Below, piece by piece: positions 52,457 through 60,739 of a stretch of 64,000 nucleotides of DNA (position 1 is the stretch's first letter; the number at the start of each line of letters is the position of its first letter). Below the pieces are notes generated by a model. The model ran no database searches. It was not told where the DNA came from and was given only the letters and a program-made list of their open reading frames with translations. This stretch comes from Pseudomonadota bacterium (lineage in GTDB: Bacteria; Pseudomonadota; Alphaproteobacteria; Rhodobacterales; Rhodobacteraceae): positions 1 through 64,000 of the forward strand of contig JAJZVD010000012.1 of assembly GCA_021845805.1 (NCBI GenBank). Direction: 5' to 3'. The position numbers were made by a program, and so were the translations under genes.

Positions 52457-53394
52457 CGCCGCAGCCTCGGGTCGACAAGCACATAGGCCAGTTCCACCGC
52501 GAAGTTCACCACGATGACCGCGGCGACCAGCAGCATGACCACCGATTGCACCACGATCAGGTCGCGCTGGGTGATGCCCTGAAAGATCAGCCGCCCCAGA
52601 CCGGGCAGGTAGAACACGTTTTCGATGATGATCGCCCCGGCCAGCAGGAACGAGAATTGCAGCCCCAGGATGGTCAGCACCGGAATGAGCGCATTGCGCA
52701 GGCCGTGCCGCCGAACCGCCTGGCCCTGCGACAGGCCCTTGGCCCGCGCGGTGCGGATGAAATCCTGCGACAGCGTCTCGATCAGGGCCGAACGCATGAC
52801 GCGGGTCAGGATGGCCGCCTGCGGCAGCGCCAGCGCGACCGCGGGCAGGGTCAGCCCGCGCAACCCGGGCCAGAGCCCGCCGCCCCAGCCCGGGAAACCG
52901 CCTGCGGGCAGCCAGTGCAGCCGCAGGGCAAAGACGATGACCAGCAGCATGGCGAACCAGAAGTTCGGTACCGCGATGCCAAGTTGGGTTGCCCCCATCA
53001 CCGCCAGATCGGCCCCCCGCCCGCGGCGCGCGGCGGCAAGCATGCCCGCAGGGAAGGCCAGCAGGCTCGACAGCGCCATCGCATAGACCGTCAGCGGCAG
53101 CGAGACCTGCAACCGTTGCAGGACCAGCCCCGCCACCGGCACCCGGTAGGTGTAGCTTGTGCCCAGATCCCCGGTCAGCATGCCCCCCACCCAGTGCAGG
53201 TAGCGCAGCGGCAGCGGCCCGGTCAGGCCCAGGCTGTGACGCAGCGCCTCGACCGTGTCGGGGGTGGCGTTCAGGCCCATCATGAAGGTCGCCGGATCGC
53301 CCGGAATCACCTGCACCACGACGAAGATCACCACGCTCGCCACCACCAGGCTGAGCACGAGCGACCCCAGACGCGAGAGCAGGTAACGCGGCAT
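52453..53394 (-). CDS. ABC transporter permease (DppB-type)
   Basis: MPRYLLSRLGSLVLSLVVASVVIFVVVQVIPGDPA...TRVMRSALIETLSQDFIRTARAKGLS. Confidence 0.94.
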   Translation of the reverse strand: MPRYLLSRLGSLVLSLVVASVVIFVVVQVIPGDPATFMMGLNATPDTVEALRHSLGLTGPLPLRYLHWVGGMLTGDLGTSYTYRVPVAGLVLQRLQVSLPLTVYAMALSSLLAFPAGMLAAARRGRGADLAVMGATQLGIAVPNFWFAMLLVIVFALRLHWLPAGGFPGWGGGLWPGLRGLTLPAVALALPQAAILTRVMRSALIETLSQDFIRTARAKGLSQGQAVRRHGLRNALIPVLTILGLQFSFLLAGAIIIENVFYLPGLGRLIFQGITQRDLIVVQSVVMLLVAAVIVVNFAVELAYVLVDPRLRR

Positions 53395-53550
53395 CGGTTC
53401 TCCTTCCGTCGCGGCGAAGCCTAAGCGGGGCGCAGGGGAATGGTCCAGCCCCGCGATGCAACACGGGTTTGTGCAATCGGGCGGGGCGCGCCCACTGGAC
53501 CTTGCCCCCGGTCGGCGTATGTTCCCGCCAAACGGGACAGGACGCACGGA

Positions 53551-54936
53551 ATGGATCAGGCAGGCTGGCAGGAACGGCCCATGGCAGCACGGGTCGCGGC
53601 AGACGGGCTGGCCATGCCGCGCCGGGCCTTTGCCTGGGCCACGATCATCCTTGGGCTGACGCTGGCGGTGCTGGACGGCTCGATCGCCAACGTGGCGCTA
53701 CCCACCATCGCCGAAGAGTTCAAGGCGGACCCTGCGGTCTCGATCTGGATCGTCAACGGCTACCAGCTTGCCATCGTGATGGCGCTTCTGCCGCTGTCGA
53801 CGCTGGGGGAACGCTACGGCTACCGCTGGGTCTACCTGTACGGGATCCTGCTGTTCACCGTCGCCTCGCTGGGCTGCGTGCTGGCGCCATCGCTTCAGGC
53901 GCTGACCGTGGCGCGGGTGGTGCAGGGGCTGGGGGCCGCCGGCCTGATGAGCGTGAATGCCGCGGTGCTGCGCTATACGGTGCCGCAGGTGAAGTTCGGC
54001 GCGGCGATCGGGATGAACGCGCTGGTGGTGGCCGCGGCCTCGACCGCGGGGCCCGCGATTTCCGGGGTTCTGCTGGCGCTGGCAAGCTGGCGCTGGCTCT
54101 TTGCCATCAACCTGCCGCTGGGCGTTCTGGTGCTGGTGCTGGGCTGGCGCAGCCTGCCCGACAGCGACCGCACCCATGACCGCTTCGATGTGCCAAGCGC
54201 GGTGCTGAGCGCGCTGGCCTTCGGGCTGGTCGTGACCATCATCGACAGCTTCGGCCATGCGATCGCCTGGGGCATCGTGCTGCCGCAGGTGGTGGCCTGC
54301 GTGCTGGCGTTCATCTGGCTGTTTGCCCGGGCCCGCCGGACGGCCCGGCCGATGCTGCCGCTGGACCTGCTGCGGTTGCCGATCTTCTCTCTGTCGATCA
54401 GCACCTCGGTTGCGTCCTTCGCGGCGCAGATGCTGGCCTTCGTCTCGCTGCCCTTCACCTTCCAGATGCTCTACCAGATGAGCCCGACGGGCGTGGGGAT
54501 CCTGATGATGCCCTGGCCGCTGGCGGTGGCCGTGGTGGCGCCGCTGGCCGGGCGGCTGGCCGACCGGTATTCCTCGGCCGTGCTGGGCGGGACAGGGCTG
54601 ATCCTGCTGGCGGTCGGGCTTGTGCTGCTGGGCCTCTTGCCCGCGCATCCCGCGGATTGGGACATCGCCTGGCGCATGGCGCTGTGCGGCGCGGGGTTCG
54701 GGCTGTTCCAGTCGCCCAACAACCGCACGATGATCGCCGCAGCCCCGCGCGAGCGCAGCGGTGCCGCCAGCGGGATGCTGAGCGTCGCGCGGCTGATGGG
54801 GCAGTCCATCGGCACCGCGCTGGTGGCGCTTTTGCTGGCGCAGTTCGGCATCGCCGGGGCGGTGACGGCGCTGTTCACCGGCGCGGCCTTCGCGGCGGTG
54901 GCGGCCGTCTTCAGCCTGACGCGGCTGGCCGTCTAG
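53551..54936 (+). CDS. MFS transporter, DHA2 (14-TMS drug:H+ antiporter) family
   Basis: AVLDGSIANVALPTIAEEF...WIVNGYQLA...LGERYGYRWVYLYG. Confidence 0.92.
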   Translation: MDQAGWQERPMAARVAADGLAMPRRAFAWATIILGLTLAVLDGSIANVALPTIAEEFKADPAVSIWIVNGYQLAIVMALLPLSTLGERYGYRWVYLYGILLFTVASLGCVLAPSLQALTVARVVQGLGAAGLMSVNAAVLRYTVPQVKFGAAIGMNALVVAAASTAGPAISGVLLALASWRWLFAINLPLGVLVLVLGWRSLPDSDRTHDRFDVPSAVLSALAFGLVVTIIDSFGHAIAWGIVLPQVVACVLAFIWLFARARRTARPMLPLDLLRLPIFSLSISTSVASFAAQMLAFVSLPFTFQMLYQMSPTGVGILMMPWPLAVAVVAPLAGRLADRYSSAVLGGTGLILLAVGLVLLGLLPAHPADWDIAWRMALCGAGFGLFQSPNNRTMIAAAPRERSGAASGMLSVARLMGQSIGTALVALLLAQFGIAGAVTALFTGAAFAAVAAVFSLTRLAV

Positions 54937-54970
54937 GTGGCCGGGCGCGGGCGCGCGTGGCTCTCTTTGC

Positions 54971-54985
54971 CGCCGCAATGCGGCG
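54971..54985. promoter_or_regulatory. 15-bp perfect 7-1-7 palindrome CGCCGCA-A-TGCGGCG upstream of arsR-type gene
   Basis: Direct reading; 40 bp before the ATG at 55026. Confidence 0.4.
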
Positions 54986-55025
54986 TGCTACATCTTGTGC
55001 CGACGAACCAGAGGATTGCACGGCG

Positions 55026-55367
55026 ATGAGCCTGATCGACTACGCCCAGAATTGCGCGCCCGAGCCTCGCGCACCCAGCGCGATCGACATGCTGGACAAT
55101 GCCGAGAAGACGACCGAGTTCCTCAAGGCCCTGTCGCATCCCGCGCGGCTGGTGATCCTGTGCCGCCTGGCCGAAGGGCCGCTGACGGTGGGGGAACTGG
55201 AAGCCTTCCTCGAGTTGCCGCAATCTGCCGTGTCGAAGCAGCTGGCCCGCCTGCGCGAGGATGAACTGGTCGATTGCCGCCGCGACGGGCGGACCATCAC
55301 CTATTCCCTGAGCGACGAGAGGACGCGGCGCATCATCCGCGCCCTCTATGACGAGTTCTGCGCCTGA
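55026..55367 (+). CDS. ArsR/SmtB-family regulator, candidate sulfane-sulfur sensor (sHdrR/SqrR-like)
   Basis: ALSHPARLVILCRLAEGPLTVGELEAFLELPQSAVSKQLARLREDELV; Cys46 and Cys112 (66-residue spacing); convergent with tusA. Confidence 0.85.
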   Translation: MSLIDYAQNCAPEPRAPSAIDMLDNAEKTTEFLKALSHPARLVILCRLAEGPLTVGELEAFLELPQSAVSKQLARLREDELVDCRRDGRTITYSLSDERTRRIIRALYDEFCA

Positions 55368-55370
55368 CGC

Positions 55371-55598
55371 TCAGGCGACGTGGCGGATGACGAAGGAATA
55401 GACCCCGCCTGCCTGGTTCGACGAGACCAGCTCGTTGCCCGTGGTGCGGCAGAAGGCCTCGAAATCCTTCACGGCGCCGGGGTCGGTTGCCAGCACTTCC
55501 AGCGTAGCGCCCGTGGGCATGTCCTTCAGGGCCTTCTTGGTGCGCAGGATCGGCAGCGGGCAGTTCAGCCCCTTGGCGTCCAGAGTCTGATCGGCCAT
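55371..55598 (-). CDS. tusA: TusA family sulfurtransferase
   Basis: LDAKGLNCPLPILRTKKALKDMPTGATLEVLATDPGAVKDFEAFCRTTGNEL. Confidence 0.95.
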   Translation of the reverse strand: MADQTLDAKGLNCPLPILRTKKALKDMPTGATLEVLATDPGAVKDFEAFCRTTGNELVSSNQAGGVYSFVIRHVA

Positions 55599-55610
55599 GT
55601 CGTCGTCTCC

Positions 55611-56102
55611 TCAGATGTACAGGTTGATGTCGCTGCGGGTCGCCACGTCGACCCACGAGGCCGCGCCGCCGAGCACCGGCCCGTCGATCATGTCCTCTTT
55701 CTTGTATTCGAAGAGATCCATGGTCATCTGGCAGGCGATCATCTTCACGTCCGCCTCCAGCGCCAGGTCGCGCAACTCCTCGATCGAGGCCACGCCCTTC
55801 TTCTTGATCATGTTCTTCATCATGTTCGTGGTCAGCGCGGTGGCGCCGGGCATGGCGGCAAGGATGTTCGGCATCCCCATGTGCATGCCCATCATCGGCA
55901 TTTCCATCGCCGCGTTGCCCAGGGGGTTGATCTTGAGGTTCAGGTCCTTCTTCAGCAGGGCGAGCCCGTAGAAGGTGAAGAACATGGTGGTGTCGATGCC
56001 CATCGCGGCCGCCGTGGTGGCCAGGATGAAGGGCGGGTAGGCCCAGTCGAGCGTCCCCTTGGTGACGATGATCGTCATCGACTTGGCGTTGTCTTCGCTC
56101 AT
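55611..56102 (-). CDS. DsrE2-type DsrE/DsrF-like family protein
   Basis: MTIIVTKGTLDWAYPPFILATTAAAMGIDTTMFFTFYGL...VKMIACQMTMDLFEYKKEDMIDGP. Confidence 0.9.
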   Translation of the reverse strand: MSEDNAKSMTIIVTKGTLDWAYPPFILATTAAAMGIDTTMFFTFYGLALLKKDLNLKINPLGNAAMEMPMMGMHMGMPNILAAMPGATALTTNMMKNMIKKKGVASIEELRDLALEADVKMIACQMTMDLFEYKKEDMIDGPVLGGAASWVDVATRSDINLYI

Positions 56103-56207
56103 GGCGGTCTCCCTGCCGGTCGTGCCGGCGCTCGTCGTTTCCGTGCTGCAACCGTCCGCACTCGGGGCGCCCGGCTGCGAATGAGGCCCCCCGGACCGGC
56201 GCCGGTG

Positions 56208-56648
56208 TCAGGCGGCGCAGCCCGCGAAATTGTCGGCCGCCATCTTCGCTTCGTAGGGGCCCGCCACCTCGGCGCCGCTGGTCAGTGCGGCGGCGGCGGC
56301 GGCATCGGCGGGCTTCACCTTCACCATCCAGCCCGCGCCATAGGGTTCCGAGTTCGCGAGCTTGGGGTTCGAGGTCAGGTCGTCGTTCACCGCCACGATC
56401 TCGGCGTCGAACAGGATCTTGGCGGGGCCGACCCATTTGCCGCTTTCGACCGTGGCCACCGACTTGCCCGCGCCGATCGTCTTGCCCGCCTTCTTGGCCG
56501 TGAAGGCGACCAGTTGGCCGGCCATGCCGGTCGCGATCATCGTCATGCCGACGGTGTAGGTGCCATCGCCCTCGGGGCGGTACCACAGGTTGTTGTCGAC
56601 ATCGTAAAGCAGGTCGTCGGGAAGGTTGCAGCCACGGACCACGGGCAT
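56208..56648 (-). CDS. lbpA: Lipoate-binding protein LbpA (GcvH-like) of the sHdr system
   Basis: MPVVRGCNLPDDLLYDVDNNLWYRPEGDGTYTVGMTMIATGMAGQLVAFTAKKAGKTIGAGKSVATVESGKWVGP; lipoyl-Lys context ESGKW; genomic context. Confidence 0.9.
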   Translation of the reverse strand: MPVVRGCNLPDDLLYDVDNNLWYRPEGDGTYTVGMTMIATGMAGQLVAFTAKKAGKTIGAGKSVATVESGKWVGPAKILFDAEIVAVNDDLTSNPKLANSEPYGAGWMVKVKPADAAAAAALTSGAEVAGPYEAKMAADNFAGCAA

Positions 56649-56663
56649 TTGATGGCTTCCTCT

Positions 56664-57134
56664 TCAGGCTTGGGGGGTGGAAGGGGTCGGTTCGGCGGTA
56701 CGGATGGGGCGGGAGGAACAGCAGAACTCTCCCAGCCCGTCGGATTCGAGCTTGCCGCCGACAAACAGCGCCAGATGCCGCACGACCATCGCGCCCAGGC
56801 GGATGTTGCGTGCGGTGTCCGGCCCTGCCGGGTCAAGGCGGATCAGATTGTGGTGCCACACCGCCTCGCGGCAGGTCTCGCGGCAGGCGTTGAAGCTGGG
56901 GTTGCCGCGCGCGGCCTGCCGGTGCAGGGCCAGCAGGCGGAAGCCTTCCGCGGTGGCGGTGGTCGGGGTCTGCCCCTTGGCGGCAAGCCAGGCCAGAAGC
57001 ACATCCTCGCCCATCGCCAGCAACTCGTCGGCCAGCGCGGGGGCGCGGGCGGCAAGGTCGGCGTCCGCGGCGGCGGCGATCTGGTCGGTCCGGTCCTCGA
57101 TGTCCTCGATCGACCGGCGGTATCCTTCGGTCAT
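56664..57134 (-). CDS. Uncharacterised Cys-containing protein, translationally coupled to shdrB2
   Basis: 156-aa ORF; ATGA overlap with the shdrB2 stop; FNACRETCREAVWHHN and C-terminal EFCCSSRP. Confidence 0.8.
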   Translation of the reverse strand: MTEGYRRSIEDIEDRTDQIAAAADADLAARAPALADELLAMGEDVLLAWLAAKGQTPTTATAEGFRLLALHRQAARGNPSFNACRETCREAVWHHNLIRLDPAGPDTARNIRLGAMVVRHLALFVGGKLESDGLGEFCCSSRPIRTAEPTPSTPQA

Positions 57135-58057
57135 GCCAGGCCCTTCTCTTTCAACAGCGGGCGGGCGTCCGAAAAGTTTTCCTGAACGGCCACCCGGTTC
57201 GGCGACAGGCCAAGCGCCATGCCCAGAAGCTGCGTGAAGTAGAGAATCTTCACGTTCGTCTTTCTACCAAGAACCTTCTCGGCACGGATTTGATGCATCT
57301 CAAGTCCGGTGTGGCAAGTCGGGCATTCCGTCGCGATCACGTCGGCGCCGCAGGCCTCGGCCGTGGTCAGGATGTTCAGCACAAGCTTGGTGGACGTGTC
57401 GCTGTCCGACAGCGAATGCGCCCCGCCGCAGCAGGCGGTCTTCAGCGGAAAGTCCACGTTCTGCGCCCCCGCCGCCGCCAGGATGTCATCCATGAAATGC
57501 GGCTTGGCGGTCGACTCGCTGCCCGGCCCCTTGTCCTTCTCGGGGAAGATGTGGCGCGGGCGGGTGTACATGCAGCCGTAGTAGTTGGCGACCCTGATCC
57601 CGTTCAGCGAGTTCTTCACCCGGCGGCGGATTTCATCTTCGCCCACCGCCTTCTTGATCCAGTCGAGCGCGTGGATGGTTTCCACCTTGCCCGGCTCATA
57701 GGTCTTGTGGCCCGCCTTCTTCGACAGCCGGTCGTTCACCTCGACCGACGCATCGTCGTGGCTCAGGTCGTATTCGGCCTTCTTGAGGTTGTGATAGCAG
57801 CCGTTGCAGGGCGCCATCACGGTGTCGAAGCCCATCTCCTCGGTGATCGAGAGGTTGCGGGCCGACAGATAGGTCTGGATCTTCGGATCGATGTTCTTCA
57901 CCTCCATCGCGCCGCAGCAGTTCCAGTTCTCGATCTCGACCAGGTCCAGCCCCAGTTCCTTGCCGACCGCCTTGGTCGAGGCGTTGTAGGCGTGGCCCGA
58001 CCCTTCCAGGGCGCAGCCCGGATAGTAGGCGACCTTCTTGTAATCCCCGTCAGCCAT
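57131..58057 (-). CDS. shdrB2: sHdrB2, heterodisulfide reductase subunit B-like (CCG domains)
   Basis: VAYYPGCALEGSGHAYNASTKAV...NWNCCGAMEV...CNGCYHNLKKAE...TACCGGAHSLSD...ATECPTCHTGLEMHQ. Confidence 0.93.
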   Translation of the reverse strand: MADGDYKKVAYYPGCALEGSGHAYNASTKAVGKELGLDLVEIENWNCCGAMEVKNIDPKIQTYLSARNLSITEEMGFDTVMAPCNGCYHNLKKAEYDLSHDDASVEVNDRLSKKAGHKTYEPGKVETIHALDWIKKAVGEDEIRRRVKNSLNGIRVANYYGCMYTRPRHIFPEKDKGPGSESTAKPHFMDDILAAAGAQNVDFPLKTACCGGAHSLSDSDTSTKLVLNILTTAEACGADVIATECPTCHTGLEMHQIRAEKVLGRKTNVKILYFTQLLGMALGLSPNRVAVQENFSDARPLLKEKGLA

Positions 58058-58803
58058 CACTCTGCCCCCTTCGCGTCGAGCCCCAGCGCCTTGCGGTTGG
58101 TGGCTTCCACCTCGTGCACGTATTCGTTGATCGCGGCGCGGGCGCGGCCCCAGCCCCGCGTCTTCGGGCGGAACACCGTGCTCAGCCCCAACCGGATCAG
58201 GTAGAAGACCGGGAAGCGCCGGATCAGCCCCAGGATCATGGTTTCAAGCCAGGGCTGGCGCAGCGGCTGGCCGGTGTCCTGCAGGAAGTTGCGCAGCACC
58301 AGCCCGTCTTCGATCTTGCCGCGCTGGAACACCTGCGCCGAGAACCCTTCGTCGAAGATCGTCGAAGGCGACTTCGGCGTATGGCCCTTCAGCTCCAGCC
58401 AGTGCGCGGTCGCCTTCATCACGCCTTCGGGCGCCACGTCGCGCGGGCAGGCGTAGGTGCATTTGTTGCACGACACGCATTGCCAGATGATGTCCTTGTC
58501 GCGCAGCAGCTCGTCCTCCATCCCCAGCCGGATCAGGTAGATCCAGTAGCGGGGATTGAATTCGGGATTGATCGCGTTGACCGTGCAGGCGTTCGTGCAA
58601 CTGCCGCATTGCCAGCAGCGGTGGATGTTCTCGCCCCCCGGTAGGGCCGCGATCTCTTCCTGAAGGTTCTCGTTGTAATCGGTGATCGACCGGCCCTCGA
58701 TGAAGGTGGACCAGTGGCCCGACACATCCATCCCGTCGATCACAAGGTGATCGTGCGTCACCAGATTTTCCGGACGGATCAGGGATTTTTCGTGGATGGG
58801 CAT
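58057..58803 (-). CDS. shdrC2: sHdrC2, heterodisulfide reductase subunit C-like (2x[4Fe-4S])
   Basis: CWQCGSCTNACTVNAINPEFNPRYWIYLIRLGM...WQCVSCNKCTYACPRDVAPEGVMKA. Confidence 0.93.
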   Translation of the reverse strand: MPIHEKSLIRPENLVTHDHLVIDGMDVSGHWSTFIEGRSITDYNENLQEEIAALPGGENIHRCWQCGSCTNACTVNAINPEFNPRYWIYLIRLGMEDELLRDKDIIWQCVSCNKCTYACPRDVAPEGVMKATAHWLELKGHTPKSPSTIFDEGFSAQVFQRGKIEDGLVLRNFLQDTGQPLRQPWLETMILGLIRRFPVFYLIRLGLSTVFRPKTRGWGRARAAINEYVHEVEATNRKALGLDAKGAE

Positions 58804-59687
58804 TACGATGCCTCCTGCTGCGTGATCGCCGGGAGCGTTCCCAGCACATGCGCCGATCCGTCGATCAGCTTCAGCCGCGTGCGGCCGGTTTCGGTATCCA
58901 CCGCATCCAGCCCCAGCATCCGCCGGGTATGGGCCATCGGGTCGCCCGCGCTGGAGAATTCCGAGCGCAGGTATTGCCCGCCCCGGTCGTTGATGTAGCC
59001 CGCGTAGATGTGCGCCAGCAGCAGGTCGGCGTAGAACGGCAGGTCGCGGAACACGCCTTCGCCCTTCAGGAACCCTTCCAGTTCGTCGCGCAGCGTCGTG
59101 AAGGCGGTGAAATCATCGGCCACGGTGATCTTCACCGCGTCCACGTCATCGGCGAACCAGATCTCGCGCAGCACGCCGGTTCCGACGCGGGCATCCCAGA
59201 TCCAGCGGGTCATCAGCGGGTAGCGGGCGGGGGCGGTGAAATGCAGCGCCTCGGCGGCAAGGTCGCGGACCCAGCGATGCGCCTTGTCGCGCGGGAAGGA
59301 CGCGCAGAAGGCGGCCATCCGGGCATCGGCCGTGGCCGCATCGTCGGCCCCGTCCAGCAGACCGGCCAGCCGCCCCTGCATTTCCCAAAACGCGTTATCG
59401 GCCAGCCAGCCCCCGATGCGGCGGCGCACCGGCGTGATGAAGGCGGCCAGGTCAAGAAACTCGGGCTCGGTCAACTGTTCCAGCCTGCCCTTGCCCAGCA
59501 ATTCCTCGAACAGCGAGGCCTTCAGCGCCAGCGCGGTGACATAGCGTTCCACCCCGCCGGTGGGTTCGGCCGCTTCGACCAGATGCGCGAAGGCGCGCCG
59601 CAGCCGCGGCCCCGACAGATCCAGCACCGGCCGTTGCGGGGCCGGGGCAGGCGCGGGGACAGGCTTTGGCGCGCGGCCGAACAGCAT
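58803..59687 (-). CDS. sHdr cluster conserved protein (position of shdr-hyp)
   Basis: 294 aa, MLFGRAPKPVPAPAPAPQRPVLDLSGPRLRRAF...; between shdrA and shdrC2 with stop/start overlaps at both ends. Confidence 0.82.
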   Translation of the reverse strand: MLFGRAPKPVPAPAPAPQRPVLDLSGPRLRRAFAHLVEAAEPTGGVERYVTALALKASLFEELLGKGRLEQLTEPEFLDLAAFITPVRRRIGGWLADNAFWEMQGRLAGLLDGADDAATADARMAAFCASFPRDKAHRWVRDLAAEALHFTAPARYPLMTRWIWDARVGTGVLREIWFADDVDAVKITVADDFTAFTTLRDELEGFLKGEGVFRDLPFYADLLLAHIYAGYINDRGGQYLRSEFSSAGDPMAHTRRMLGLDAVDTETGRTRLKLIDGSAHVLGTLPAITQQEAS

Positions 59688-60739
59688 CACTCGGCCGCCG
59701 CCCGCACGGCCATGCCGGCAAAGTTCATCGCGGCCATGGCGGCGGCGTGACCCTGCGCGATGGAATCGTCGATCGTCTCGGGCCCCGAGGCGGCGCCGCA
59801 GGTGAACACGCCGGGCCGCGAGGTTTCGGCCAGATGCGCGTAGGTCGTCTGCTTGCCGATGTAGCCCCAGCGGTTCAGATCGACCCCGAAGACGGCGCTG
59901 ATCGTCATGTTGTCGACGTTCGGGTCCATGCCGACGGCGTGCACCACCATGTCGAACGGGATCGAGATCGGGCGCTTGACCAGCGTGTCTTCGCCCTTCA
60001 CCAGCAGGCGGCTGCCGTTCGAGGTGACCTCGGCGATCCGCGCCTTGACGTACTTGACCTTGAAGTTTTCCTGGCTGCCCCAGTAGTACTCGCCCTCGTA
60101 AAGGCCGAAGGTGCGGATATCCATGTAGTAGATGTAGACATTGGTCTTCGGCGACATCTCGCGGATTTCCATCGCCAGATTGGCCGACACCGTGCAGCAG
60201 ATCTTGGAACACCACTCGCGGCCGATCTGGCGGTCGCGCGAGCCGGCACAGAGCAGGATCGCCACGCGGTCGGGAACCCGGCCATCGGACGGGCAGCGCA
60301 CCCCCTTGCCCGACGAGATCATCTGTTCGACCATCGTCGTCGTCACCACGTCGGGATAGGTGCCAAAACCCCATTCCGGCTTGTTGATCGGGTCGAAGTG
60401 GGTAAAGCCCGTGGCCAGGATCGCCGTTTCCGCCTCGACCGTGCTGCCGTCCTTCAGCGTCGCCACGAAGTTGCCCGGCGTACCCGTGAAGGCTTGCACG
60501 GTACTGTTCACCTTCACGTCGACCGACGGGTTCGACACCACACGGTTGACCATGCCGCCGATGGCGTCCTTGGCCCATTCGTGGCTTGGCACCAGCTTTG
60601 CATAGCCCGACAGGATCGGCGCGCCGCCAAGGATCGCTTCCTTCTCGACCAGCACGGCCTTGCGGCCGGCCGAGGCGAGGGCGTGGGCTGCGGACAGGCC
60701 GGCCGGCCCCCCGCCGATGATGAGGACAGGCTTTGTCAC
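59687..60739 (-). CDS. shdrA: sHdrA, heterodisulfide reductase subunit A-like FAD/Fe-S protein
   Basis: VLIIGGGPAGLSAAHALASAGRKAVLVEKEAILGGAP...LLCAGSRDRQIGREWCSKICCTVSANLAMEI...VHAVGMDPNVDN; GTG start overlapping the shdrB1 stop. Confidence 0.93.
   Translation of the reverse strand: MTKPVLIIGGGPAGLSAAHALASAGRKAVLVEKEAILGGAPILSGYAKLVPSHEWAKDAIGGMVNRVVSNPSVDVKVNSTVQAFTGTPGNFVATLKDGSTVEAETAILATGFTHFDPINKPEWGFGTYPDVVTTTMVEQMISSGKGVRCPSDGRVPDRVAILLCAGSRDRQIGREWCSKICCTVSANLAMEIREMSPKTNVYIYYMDIRTFGLYEGEYYWGSQENFKVKYVKARIAEVTSNGSRLLVKGEDTLVKRPISIPFDMVVHAVGMDPNVDNMTISAVFGVDLNRWGYIGKQTTYAHLAETSRPGVFTCGAASGPETIDDSIAQGHAAAMAAMNFAGMAVRAAAE

Noticed and set aside
56103-56207. GC-rich gap between lbpA and dsrE2 as a separate promoter or terminator
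   Set aside because: Inverted repeats are weak and there is no T-tract; insufficient evidence
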